In this document: positions 25,543 through 34,101 of the stretch, in pieces
How positions within the stretch are numbered: the stretch's first letter is position 1
How the letters are laid out: each line of letters starts with the position of its first letter
From: an uncultured Clostridia bacterium
GTDB lineage: Bacteria > Bacillota > Clostridia > Peptostreptococcales > Anaerovoracaceae
DNA: 58,978 nucleotides
Assembly: GCA_934278925.1 (NCBI GenBank)
Contig: CAKQWJ010000014.1
Location: forward strand, 1-58,978
Direction of reading: 5' to 3'
Translations under genes and position numbers: made by a program
The notes under the pieces: generated by a model
The model's input: only the letters and a program-made list of their open reading frames with translations
Told to the model about the DNA's origin: nothing
Database searches by the model: none

Positions 25543-25875
25543 CTACCGATTCAGTATCTCCGTTACGGAATCAATCAGTTCCTGACTAAACCCTTCCAGC
25601 TCTTTTATGGTAATGACCTTCTTCTTTATGAATATGGCAATATCCCATATCGCCTCGGACTTTTTCATTTCCAGCATCACGCCCGGATGCTTCTTATCAT
25701 TTTTGATTCTCTTTTCAAGCTCCCAAAAGTGATCAGACGCATTTCCCGGAGAACTCAGCAGTTCGATATACTTCTTTGTCAATTGCTCCATATAATGCTC
25801 CTGCCATTCAGGAACCCTTTCGCGAAACATTTCCAATCCGCCTTTGATATCTCCACCATAATCCAATCCCCCCAT
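25543..25875 (-). CDS. small helical protein of unknown function
   Basis: 110 residues, no signal peptide or membrane segment, rich in charged residues and predicted alpha-helical throughout (EHYMEQLTKKYIELL, FWELEKRIKNDKKHPG, ITIKELEGFSQELIDSV). ATG 25875 begins one base after the TAG of the TPR-like gene, indicating coupling. I do not recognise the family. Small partners of this kind often accompany AlbA_2 or TPR genes in accessory regions, but no function can be claimed. Confidence 0.6.
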   Translation of the reverse strand: MGGLDYGGDIKGGLEMFRERVPEWQEHYMEQLTKKYIELLSSPGNASDHFWELEKRIKNDKKHPGVMLEMKKSEAIWDIAIFIKKKVITIKELEGFSQELIDSVTEILNR

Positions 25876-25876
25876 C

Positions 25877-27100
25877 CTAAAACCGTTTCAGTTCATCGAT
25901 CATTGCAGTTCTTCTCGGATACTGCGCTCTATACTTGGCTGCCAGTTCAGCCGCAAGCACTCTGCCGCCCGGATGTGTTGCTATCTTCTTCAAAGTCCTG
26001 GCTATATGTTTGTAGTCGCGCCTGTTTTTTGAAATCCGTGCCTGACTGTCTGCTGCATTCGCCAGCACCTTCAGACACCTGTCCGGATACAGATCAAACA
26101 GTTTCTCTCCATAGACATCAATAACATATTCATTATCAGGCTCCGCATTACCCATAATCAAGTCATATCTGTCTTCAATGCTTAACCAGAGATTGATCAG
26201 CGGCAATTTGTCTGCGAATTCGTCCAGTAATTCTTCCCATCTGACCTTCCACTCTTCAGCGGTGAATAGGGCCTTGTATTCCATATAGTATTTCTCGTCT
26301 CCGGCATGAGCTGTCATCATATTGTAAAGTTCTACATTATAAGCTGCAGTATCACCTTGTATCCTATATATTTCCATCAAGGCTTTTCTTGGTCCATCAG
26401 ACCGGTAAGAATTCGGGCAACTGTCTATCTGTTCTCTGTAGAGTCTGATTGCTTCATCATAATTGCCATATTCTGTCTCAATCTGCGCTAACAATTCTTT
26501 ATTGGTATATCTGTCTCCGGATTGCAAGAACTCCCTAATCTCCTGTATCGGTCTCCTCTGATCAGCCAGAACTCTTACATAGTAATCTTCTTTTTCATGA
26601 AGCGAATACTGTAGAATCTCCTTTTCGGGAATCTGACGTCTTAAATCATCCATGACCTTCAAAAGGAACTGTTTCTTCTTTACAAGCTCATCTTCACTCT
26701 TAAAATGCTTAAGGATAAAATCATAGATTTCATCCTCCATATAATCAAAGACCCTTCCATCCAAATGCTCCATTAATATATCCAGCATTTGCTTATGAGA
26801 AAGGCTCTGTTCGCCCTCAGTGTAAACGGTTTCCCATATGTCATAGACACATGCGCAAAATTCCTGCGTTTCACCGCTGGAATCATCTTTATCAGTATTG
26901 CTCCACTTTACGTATGTCCAGTTACAAAGGTCAAGAAGATCCGCATATCTGTTCTCTGCACAAAGCCCTTCTTTGGCTATTTCCAGACTTTCAATCACAT
27001 CCGTGCAAAGACCGCCGCAGTCACGCCAGTCAGCAAATCCTCTTCTTGTATTGTTTACAAAATCCGCTGTTATGAGCTTCTTATAATCCTGCAATTTCAT
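25877..27100 (-). CDS. TPR-like helical repeat protein, possibly truncated SWIM-type protein
   Basis: 407 residues, all-helical, with TPR-like pairs (NYDEAIRLYREQIDSCPNSY, RKALMEIYRIQGDTAAYNVE). The opening RGFADWRDCGGLCTDVIESL and the acidic DKDDSSGETQEF resemble the C-terminal helical part of SWIM zinc-finger proteins. The Zn motif (CxCxnCxH) itself is absent, so this could be a shortened relative. Ribosome site AGGAAA before ATG 27100. It probably mediates protein contacts. The assignment rests on pattern only. Confidence 0.5.
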   Translation of the reverse strand: MKLQDYKKLITADFVNNTRRGFADWRDCGGLCTDVIESLEIAKEGLCAENRYADLLDLCNWTYVKWSNTDKDDSSGETQEFCACVYDIWETVYTEGEQSLSHKQMLDILMEHLDGRVFDYMEDEIYDFILKHFKSEDELVKKKQFLLKVMDDLRRQIPEKEILQYSLHEKEDYYVRVLADQRRPIQEIREFLQSGDRYTNKELLAQIETEYGNYDEAIRLYREQIDSCPNSYRSDGPRKALMEIYRIQGDTAAYNVELYNMMTAHAGDEKYYMEYKALFTAEEWKVRWEELLDEFADKLPLINLWLSIEDRYDLIMGNAEPDNEYVIDVYGEKLFDLYPDRCLKVLANAADSQARISKNRRDYKHIARTLKKIATHPGGRVLAAELAAKYRAQYPRRTAMIDELKRF

Positions 27101-27250
27101 ATCTCGATTTCCTTTCTACATTATACAATTATCGCGGAAAGCTTCAATCCTGTTGTTTTGGTTAATATTGCAATCGGTGCCCGATTTATTGCTTTCTCAA
27201 AGAGCTGTATTTCCGCAGGGTTAAGGACTTTATCGATTTTTTTCGAGTTT

Positions 27251-28933
27251 TTATCGAGTTTTTTCGAGTTTTTTCGAGTCATCACTCGATTTTACATACT
27301 TACTAGCTCTTCCAACACCCATAAGAACAATTTTTTTCTCTGCTCTCATCTTGTCTAATGTTGCTCTCGCTTGCTGCTTCGTGAATCCACATAGCTCTCT
27401 AGTTTTTTCATTTGTAATGAACTCATTAGTATCAAGATATTCTAGAATCATCTCTTTAGCCTTTATGTACTGAATAGATTTATCCTTTGCATATTCTACG
27501 GTAGATTTCACAGCCTCATACATTCGAGCTGTAAGCATATATTCCTTTCCGGATAATTCAATCAATCCATCCTTAATCAACTGATTACAGGTTTTACTAG
27601 CCTGATTTCTCGTACCTTGTATGAGTGTCTTTGCGTTTGATAAGGAAATTCTCCGATTATCCGTAAGGTATCTTAGAATCATCAACTCCCGAAGAGATAA
27701 ATTGCGTTGCAGCATATCCTGTTCTCTCACAACAAATTTAACGAATTCAGGATCATCAACTGCACTGTAGATTGTCAACGATACTGCATCGTTATACGAT
27801 GTGTAAATCGGATACGGCTTTCCGGATGAAACCATTTCTTTATATATAATATCAACTCCCTGCCCAGTACGCTGAACATATTTTAATCGTTGTAGAGTCT
27901 CCGCAATCAGTTTATTCCGAGGTGTAGATGGATGCGAAATAATATTATTTTCATTGATCCCTTCTAAGAACCCTCCCGGATTATCAATCACAATCCGATC
28001 AGGATAATGTTTAACATAAATCGCACCAGGATTCTGATAATCCCTATGTGCTAATGCGTTTAATAATGCTTCTTGAAACACTCGTTCTGGATAATCAACT
28101 ATCTCTAATCGAAACAAACCTACCTGTAAATTCACAATTCGGTTTGTATCATGAATACGAGCAGATAATCGATCAATAACAGACAAGATTGGTAACTTCA
28201 TATCCAACCTAGCATCGTATTCATCGAGATTTTCTTCGGAATAATGTAGATAGATAACTTCGGCCTGAGGCAATAACCGACTAATAGCCGTTTCCTTTCC
28301 TACAAACAATAATCCCGCAATCGTAAGTTTAATAGATGCGTCTTCATTTTTTATTAGTCCAAGGTCTTTTAGAAACGCGAAATCATCTAGTTCTGGGAGG
28401 GTCGATTCCAAATCTCTTGCCTTCAGTTTTTCCTTTAGTCTATATACTTCCAACTTGTTAATATCTAATTCAGTGCTTTCGACAACAATCTGACCAGAAA
28501 AATCAGGATTCTGTAACACGGAATAGTTGTTTCCCATCTCGTCCGGGAAATATGGCTTAGAATTCTTTCCGAGACGCTTCAAGCATTTTCCATTGGACGT
28601 TGCATAGATAGTACCATTTGCTTCGACACTAATGGCAAGTACATCCCCTTCTGGACATTTAATAATCTCTATATCCGTGAATAGTGACGGTCTTGTCTGA
28701 TCATAAATCGACTCCATTATTTGTTGCGTATCGTAATCAGTACAACCTGTAATGCTGCCATCGTCTTCAACCCCAAAGAATACAGTCCCTCCTCTAGAGT
28801 TTGCAAACGCAATAAGCTCATCAACTGCAAGCCGAATACGTTCACGCATATTCTTTGCATGAATCCAGGACTTAAACTCCACTGTTTGAGATTCTCCTCC
28901 TGCAATGTCACTAACAAATCTTTCGTAAGTCAT
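27251..28933 (-). CDS. Schlafen/AlbA_2 domain protein, second copy
   Basis: 560 residues from ATG 28933, chosen for AAGGAG six bases upstream. AlbA_2 domain: GESQTVEFKSWIHAKNMRE, then ELIAFANSRGGTVFFGVEDD. ATPase-like middle: PERVFQEALLNALAHRDYQN, IVIDNPGGFLEGINENNI and TGQGVDIIYKEM. Two winged-helix-like segments follow (about 410-470 and 490-550; NRRISLSNAKTLI, FTKQQARATLDKM). Same class as the gene at 24038-25477 but longer and only distantly similar. Putative DNA- or RNA-binding regulator or defence component. Confidence 0.8.
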   Translation of the reverse strand: MTYERFVSDIAGGESQTVEFKSWIHAKNMRERIRLAVDELIAFANSRGGTVFFGVEDDGSITGCTDYDTQQIMESIYDQTRPSLFTDIEIIKCPEGDVLAISVEANGTIYATSNGKCLKRLGKNSKPYFPDEMGNNYSVLQNPDFSGQIVVESTELDINKLEVYRLKEKLKARDLESTLPELDDFAFLKDLGLIKNEDASIKLTIAGLLFVGKETAISRLLPQAEVIYLHYSEENLDEYDARLDMKLPILSVIDRLSARIHDTNRIVNLQVGLFRLEIVDYPERVFQEALLNALAHRDYQNPGAIYVKHYPDRIVIDNPGGFLEGINENNIISHPSTPRNKLIAETLQRLKYVQRTGQGVDIIYKEMVSSGKPYPIYTSYNDAVSLTIYSAVDDPEFVKFVVREQDMLQRNLSLRELMILRYLTDNRRISLSNAKTLIQGTRNQASKTCNQLIKDGLIELSGKEYMLTARMYEAVKSTVEYAKDKSIQYIKAKEMILEYLDTNEFITNEKTRELCGFTKQQARATLDKMRAEKKIVLMGVGRASKYVKSSDDSKKLEKTR

Positions 28934-29140
28934 TCTTTTTCTCCTTGATAGACTCAAGATACTCCAACTTCGATTCACCATTCAGATTCACAGGCTCTTC
29001 TTCTCCGATATTCGCTTTTTCCTTTGTCATCGGATATGAATTTCGAATCATAGAATGGCCATTCAAAACTTCCTCATAAATCAGTCCCTTATACACTTCA
29101 CTATTTTCTAAAAATGGTGCTGATAACGGAATCCACATTC
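28934..29140 (-). pseudogene. fragment of a third AlbA_2/Schlafen ATPase
   Basis: Minus-strand reading encodes GLIYEEVLNGHSMIRN at 29040-29087, clearly related to GLTYEEVMNGHSKIRN in the intact gene at 24038-25477. The frame has no proper start (only a TTG inside the guaA end) and lacks the rest of the protein. It lies between guaA and the second AlbA_2 gene. I read it as the leftover of a deleted gene, and evidence that this spot has gained and lost AlbA_2 genes. Confidence 0.6.
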
Positions 29141-29169
29141 CGTCACCAACACCAATAGATTTAAAGTCA

Positions 29170-30714
29170 TTATTCCATCTCAATAGTCCCCGGTGGTTTG
29201 CTGGTCAAATCATAGAATACTCGGTTCACGTGATCCACCTCGTTTACGATTCGAGTCATCACCTTCTGCAGAACATTCCACGGAATCTCCACAGCGGTTG
29301 CGGTCATGAAGTCGGACGTCTGAACCGCACGAAGTGCCACGGCGTAATCATAAGTCCGGAAGTCGCCCATAACGCCGACGGAGCGCATGTTGGTCAGCGC
29401 CGCATAGTACTGGCTGATGCTTCCGGCCAGTCCCGCATTGGCGATTTCTTCTCTGTAGATAGCATCCGCATCCTGAACGATTTTCACCTTCTCCGCGTTA
29501 ACCTCACCGATGATTCGAATTCCCAGACCCGGACCCGGGAACGGCTGACGGTCTACAATGTAATCCGGCAGTCCAATCTCTCTGCCCAGCTGACGAACCT
29601 CGTCCTTGAACAGGCTGCGCAGCGGTTCCACGATTTCCTTAAAGTCCACGTAATCCGGCAGTCCGCCCACGTTGTGGTGAGACTTGATGACCGCGGATTT
29701 GCCCAAGCCGGACTCGATCACGTCCGGATAAATGGTGCCCTGTGCCAGGAAATCCACCTTGCCGATTTTCTTCGCTTCCTCTTCGAATACGCGGATGAAC
29801 TCCTCACCGATAATCTTTCTCTTCTGCTCCGGTTCGGTGACGCCGGCCAGCTTATCGTAGTAACGCTGTTTCGCATCCACGCAGATAAAATTAAGATCGA
29901 ACGGTCCTTCCGGTCCGAACACGGCAGCAACCTCTTCCGCCTCATTCTTGCGGAGCAGGCCGTGATCCACGAAAACGCAGGTCAGCTGTTTGCCGATTGC
30001 CTTGGACAGGAGTCCCGCAACGACACTGGAGTCCACGCCGCCGGACAGTGCCAGCAGCACCTTTCCGTCGCCGATCTTCTCCCGCAGCTCTTCAATCTGT
30101 TTTTCTGCGAAGAAATTCATCTTCCAATCCTGGTCGCATTTGCACACGTCCAGCACGAAATCCCGGATGAACTCCGCACCGTGTGCGGTATGGTTTACTT
30201 CCGGATGGAACTGCACGCCGTAGAAGCCTCTCTCCCGGTCTTCCATTCCCGCAACCGGGCAGTGATCCGTGTGCGCGGTCACCACAAAACCTTCCGGCGG
30301 CCGGCTGATGTAGTCCGTATGGCTCATCCAGCAGACATTCACATCGTCGGCACTCTTCAGGATGCCGCCCTTGTCGTCGATTACCACGTCCGCACGGCCG
30401 TATTCACTGGTCGGAGCGGAGTCGATTTTGCCACCCAGCATGTATGCCATCAGCTGCGCGCCGTAGCAGATTCCCATAATCGGAACGCCCAGCTCGAACA
30501 CACCGGCATCGATGCTCGGTGCACCTTCGCCGTATGCACTCTGTGGTCCGCCGGTAAAAATAATTCCCTTTGGATCAAAGGCTTTGATGTCTTCCAGAGT
30601 GGTGCTCTCAAAGCCGCGGACTTCCGAATACACATTGCATTCCCGGACGCGCCGAGCAATCAGCTGGTTGTACTGACCGCCGAAGTCCAGAATCAAAATC
30701 TTGTTCTGTGCCAT
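29170..30714 (-). CDS. guaA: GMP synthase (glutamine-hydrolysing)
   Basis: 514 residues from ATG 30714 (AGAGG seven bases upstream). Full-length enzyme: class I glutamine amidotransferase first (ILILDFGGQYNQL; nucleophile Cys in MGICYGAQ; His-Glu in QFHPEVNHT), then the PP-ATPase (ALSGGVDSSVVAGLL, DHGLLRKNE) and the dimerisation domain (PFPGPGLGIRIIGEV, ending KPPGTIEME). It converts XMP, Gln and ATP to GMP in the cytoplasm. It follows guaB by 112 bases, so the two last steps of GMP synthesis are likely co-transcribed. The 3' end of guaA is a known target of integrating elements. Confidence 0.95.
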   Translation of the reverse strand: MAQNKILILDFGGQYNQLIARRVRECNVYSEVRGFESTTLEDIKAFDPKGIIFTGGPQSAYGEGAPSIDAGVFELGVPIMGICYGAQLMAYMLGGKIDSAPTSEYGRADVVIDDKGGILKSADDVNVCWMSHTDYISRPPEGFVVTAHTDHCPVAGMEDRERGFYGVQFHPEVNHTAHGAEFIRDFVLDVCKCDQDWKMNFFAEKQIEELREKIGDGKVLLALSGGVDSSVVAGLLSKAIGKQLTCVFVDHGLLRKNEAEEVAAVFGPEGPFDLNFICVDAKQRYYDKLAGVTEPEQKRKIIGEEFIRVFEEEAKKIGKVDFLAQGTIYPDVIESGLGKSAVIKSHHNVGGLPDYVDFKEIVEPLRSLFKDEVRQLGREIGLPDYIVDRQPFPGPGLGIRIIGEVNAEKVKIVQDADAIYREEIANAGLAGSISQYYAALTNMRSVGVMGDFRTYDYAVALRAVQTSDFMTATAVEIPWNVLQKVMTRIVNEVDHVNRVFYDLTSKPPGTIEME

Positions 30715-30766
30715 TTTGGTACCTCTTCCCATTCTTTTTACTGTTCTTTTGCGATTAATCTTAAAA

Positions 30767-30794
30767 GTGCATCAGCGCCAACACGCTGATGCAC
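30767..30794 (-). terminator. hairpin between guaB and guaA
   Basis: GTGCATCAGCG (30767-30777) and CGCTGATGCAC (30784-30794) form a perfect 11-base stem with a 6-base loop. Leftward, TTTTAAG follows. The tail is weak, so it may only partly end transcription after guaB, or be an attenuator or processing site before guaA. Confidence 0.5.
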
Positions 30795-30826
30795 CGTTAT
30801 TATACATTCTGCGTCTCGTTCTTCAA

Positions 30827-32338
30827 CTATCGTCTTACGGTAGCAACGCTGTTGTCCTTCAGGACAACGTCGTGAGCGCCGCCCTCAACGATACTGGTTG
30901 CGGATACCAGAGTGAGCTTTGCTTCCGCCTGCAGCTGCTTAATGCTCAGCACGCCGCAGTTGCACATGGTGGATTTCACCTTGTCCAGGGACAGCTTTAC
31001 GTTGTCGTGCAGGGAGCCGGCATACGGAACGTAGGAGTCTACACCTTCCTCGAACTTCAGCTTTGCATCGCCGCCCAGATCGTATCTCTGCCAGTTTCTG
31101 GCTCTTGCGGAACCTTCGCCCCAGTACTCCTTCATGTAGTTTCCGTTTACCATGATTCTTGCGGATGGGGACTCGTCGAAACGAGCAAAATATCTTCCCA
31201 GCATGATGAAGTCCGCACCCATTGCCAGAGCCAGGGTCATGTGGTAATCGTGAACGATACCGCCGTCGGAGCAAATCGGAACGTAGATGCCGGTCTTCTC
31301 ATAGTATTCGTCTCTTGCTTTTGCAACTTCCAACACAGCAGAAGCCTGACCGCGGCCGATACCCTTCTGCTCTCTGGTGATGCAGATAGAGCCGCCGCCG
31401 ATACCGATCTTTACGAAATCCGCACCGTGCTCTACCAGGAAGTCAAAACCTTCTTTATCTACAACGTTTCCGGCACCCACCTTAACGGTGTCTCCGTAAT
31501 TGTCGCGAATCCATTTGAGGGTGATTGCCTGCCACTCGGAGTAACCTTCGGAAGAGTCGATGGTCATCACGTCTACACCGGCCTCTACCAGTGCAGGAAC
31601 TCTTTCCTTAAAGTCTCTGGTGTTGATTCCGGCACCCACTACGTAGCTCTTGTTGGCATCCAGCAGTTCGTTCGGGTTGGATTTGTGAGAATCGTAGTCC
31701 TTACGGAATACCAGACTCTTGAGGTGCATCTCATCGTCTACGATCGGCAGCTGGTTCACCTTGTTGTCCCAGATGATGTCGTTCGCCTCGGACAGGGTGA
31801 TGCCTTCTTTTCCGTATACCAGCTTGTCCATCGGTGTCATGAACTCGGAAATCTTCGTGTCCGCATCCAGACGGCTGACTCTGTAGTCCTTGCTGGTTAC
31901 AATGCCCATCAGCTTGCCGTTGGCAGTACCGTCCTCGGTAATCGCGATGGTGGAATGACCGGTTCTTTCCTTCAGGTACAGAACATCCTTCAGGGTCTGA
32001 TCCGGCTTCAGGTTGCAGTCGCTGGTTACGAAGCCCGCCTTGTAGCTCTTTACCTTGCGTACCATGTTCGCCTGGCTTTCGATGGACTGGGATCCGTAGA
32101 TAAACGCCACGCCGCCTTCCTTTGCCAGAGCTACGGCCATATGGTCGTCAGATACCGCCTGCATTACTGCAGATACCAGTGGAATATTCATGGTAATCGC
32201 CGGCTCCTCACCCTTCTTATACTTGGTAATCGGAGTCTTAAGCGACACGTTTTCCGGTCTTGCATCCGCGCTGGAGTAGCCCGGAATCAGAAGATATTCA
32301 CTAAATGTTCTGGATGGTTCCTGAAGAACAATTGCCAT
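30827..32338 (-). CDS. guaB: inosine-5'-monophosphate dehydrogenase
   Basis: 503 residues. The (beta/alpha)8 barrel is interrupted by two CBS modules (about 100-220; GHSTIAITEDGTANGKLMGI, VTSKDYRVSRLDAD). Catalytic loop cysteine in GGGSICITREQKGIGRGQ; the ALAMGADFIMLGRYFARF strand and flap complete the site. It oxidises IMP to XMP with NAD+, the committed step to GMP, directly before guaA. Ribosome site AGAGGTG before ATG. Normal length. Confidence 0.95.
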   Translation of the reverse strand: MAIVLQEPSRTFSEYLLIPGYSSADARPENVSLKTPITKYKKGEEPAITMNIPLVSAVMQAVSDDHMAVALAKEGGVAFIYGSQSIESQANMVRKVKSYKAGFVTSDCNLKPDQTLKDVLYLKERTGHSTIAITEDGTANGKLMGIVTSKDYRVSRLDADTKISEFMTPMDKLVYGKEGITLSEANDIIWDNKVNQLPIVDDEMHLKSLVFRKDYDSHKSNPNELLDANKSYVVGAGINTRDFKERVPALVEAGVDVMTIDSSEGYSEWQAITLKWIRDNYGDTVKVGAGNVVDKEGFDFLVEHGADFVKIGIGGGSICITREQKGIGRGQASAVLEVAKARDEYYEKTGIYVPICSDGGIVHDYHMTLALAMGADFIMLGRYFARFDESPSARIMVNGNYMKEYWGEGSARARNWQRYDLGGDAKLKFEEGVDSYVPYAGSLHDNVKLSLDKVKSTMCNCGVLSIKQLQAEAKLTLVSATSIVEGGAHDVVLKDNSVATVRR

Positions 32339-32378
32339 TGTACACCTCTTTCTTTCTCACTTCGCAACAATATTTTAA

Positions 32379-32407
32379 ATCATAAATTGTATTCTAATAT
32401 AGCACAA
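32379..32407 (-). promoter_or_regulatory. predicted guaB promoter
   Basis: Minus-strand TTGTGC (32402-32407) and TATGAT (32379-32384) are 17 bases apart, about 40 bases upstream of the guaB ATG. An alternative extended -10 (TGCTATATT) overlaps it. No purine-box or riboswitch fold is recognisable. Confidence 0.45.
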
Positions 32408-32467
32408 AAACGTTGATTTTTAAAGGTTTTTTTGCACTCTTCTTCACTTTGTTAAATTGCACAACCA

Positions 32468-32502
32468 CAATATTTGACCTTGTTGTTATTTAACAAATAT
32501 TG
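32468..32502. terminator. AT-rich inverted repeat after the DUF1537 gene
   Basis: CAATATTTG (32468-32476) and CAAATATTG (32494-32502) pair perfectly with a 17-base loop, immediately after the DUF1537 stop. A T-run follows only in the rightward direction. Weak terminator or operator upstream of guaB. Confidence 0.35.
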
Positions 32503-32506
32503 CTTT

Positions 32507-33934
32507 TTATTTTCTCCCTAAAAGCACTTCCGCCGCGGCTTTCAGGGTTCCGTCTTCTCCCACATTGCCCGGGAAGATGACGTACGGCGTTCCCGGAAAA
32601 CGGCTTTCCGCTCCGGTCTGCCACACCGGAATTCCCGGCTGAATCTGTCCCAGCACGCGAGCTTTTTTGACCGCCAGCGCCTTGGTACCCACGTCGCTGG
32701 AAGTGATGCCGCCTTTTGCGATGACGAAAGCCGGTGTGACCGACAGCCGTCCCACCAGAGACTGCACCGCATCGGAAATCCGAACGGAGAGGCGCAGCTC
32801 GTCCTCCCGGTCGCCGGTATCCGCCGTAATCAGGCCCCGGGTGGTGTAGCAGCATACCGTCTGCCCGTTCCGGATGCAGCGCTCCTCCTCTGCCAGGCAG
32901 CGCGCCACTTCCTGCTCAAAGGCCGCCTCGTCCCGAACCAGCGTCGCATCCAATTCAATAAAAACAATGTCCTCCCGTTCCCGGAGCCGGCTCAGCTGCC
33001 GGGTGGTTTTGTCCGTGTGGGAACCCACCACGATGATTCCGCCGTTGGCGGTTTCCTTCTGAACCATGTCCTCCCGGGTCAGGAGCGGCCGTTCCGAAAT
33101 GCCGCCCAGCACCCGCACCAGGGATGCCGCCGTCCGGAACAGGAAAGTTTTGCCGGCGGCCATGGCCCGAAGCAGCGCCACGCAGAACACCTTCAAGTCC
33201 GGATAATCCACCGCATTCACCACGATTTTATTGAAATCCGTCACCTCCATCAGCTGCTGCTGAATCCGGTTGAAATTCATGCCGTGCAGGTCTTCCAGCG
33301 AGATGCATGTCACCGCTTCCTTCCGAAACTTTCCGCCGGTCTTCTCCTCCACGTACTCCGGCAGGGTCTCCGACACGTATCCGAAGGTGGGGTCCTTGGC
33401 GAACTCCGTCTCGTTGGCCGGCACCAGCTCCTCGCCGTATTTCACATAATGGATGTTGTCCAGGGTGAACCGGCCCCCTTCCTTGAAAAACGGGCACAGA
33501 ATCTCCCCATCCACCGGAAGTCCCGTATTCTTCTCATACTCTTCTCGCAGAATCTCTGTCTCCAGCGGAAAATGTCCCCGCAGGGTACTGTCGCTTCGGC
33601 TCACGAAAAGATATTCTTTGCCGGCCGCCTTTGCCGCCTTGTCGGTGGCCTCCGCGATCTCCCGGTGTGCTTTTATCGTTTCCGCCTCCGTAAAACCCCT
33701 GGAATTGGTCAGCACGTAGAACAAATCCTCTTCCTCTTGAAATCCCGCCGCCAAATCCTCCGGCGTCCAGTGGGTATACACCGACACGTCGTGCACCGTC
33801 TGCACCCCTGTGGGATCGTCGTCCAGCACCACCAGCTTCTTCCGATTCCGGCGAAGCTCCTCCTGCAGCAGCGCATCCACGTGCGCTTCGTCGATTTTCG
33901 CGTACTGCGTCAAAATATCTGCCTGTTTCTTCAT
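32507..33934 (-). CDS. four-carbon acid-sugar kinase family protein (DUF1537)
   Basis: 475 residues from ATG 33934 (AGGAGAG upstream); an upstream in-frame ATG would add 30 unlikely residues. N-terminal SBD domain begins KKLVVLDDDPTGVQTVHD, with SRSDSTLRGHFPLE; C-terminal nucleotide-binding domain has VIAKGGITSSDVGTKAL and the closing PGNVGEDGTL. Family members (OtnK, DtnK) phosphorylate 3-oxo-tetronate or D-threonate at C4. Divergent from glycerate kinase, so a sugar-acid degradation role is likely. No OtnC/PdxA2-type partner is in the window, so the substrate is open. Confidence 0.85.
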   Translation of the reverse strand: MKKQADILTQYAKIDEAHVDALLQEELRRNRKKLVVLDDDPTGVQTVHDVSVYTHWTPEDLAAGFQEEEDLFYVLTNSRGFTEAETIKAHREIAEATDKAAKAAGKEYLFVSRSDSTLRGHFPLETEILREEYEKNTGLPVDGEILCPFFKEGGRFTLDNIHYVKYGEELVPANETEFAKDPTFGYVSETLPEYVEEKTGGKFRKEAVTCISLEDLHGMNFNRIQQQLMEVTDFNKIVVNAVDYPDLKVFCVALLRAMAAGKTFLFRTAASLVRVLGGISERPLLTREDMVQKETANGGIIVVGSHTDKTTRQLSRLREREDIVFIELDATLVRDEAAFEQEVARCLAEEERCIRNGQTVCCYTTRGLITADTGDREDELRLSVRISDAVQSLVGRLSVTPAFVIAKGGITSSDVGTKALAVKKARVLGQIQPGIPVWQTGAESRFPGTPYVIFPGNVGEDGTLKAAAEVLLGRK

Positions 33935-34101
33935 ATCTCTCTCCTGTCCCAATAGCAGAATTCCCTCAGACTTGCTATAATATTTCTGATTTATATTGTA
34001 ATATATCGGCGGAGAAATTTCCACTCACTATGGCATTAAGGAAATAAAACACTTGACAACGGGCACCCCGCCGGTTCCCGCATACAGAAAGGACTTTTTT
34101 T

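Noticed and set aside
28911..29183. Stand-alone 90-codon gene after guaA
   Set aside because: Only a TTG start inside the guaA end, and the recognisable part is a fragment of an AlbA_2 ATPase; treated as pseudogene.
29230..32416. Rightward frames of 519 and 571 codons opposite guaA and guaB
   Set aside because: Antisense to well-conserved enzymes; composition atypical for proteins.
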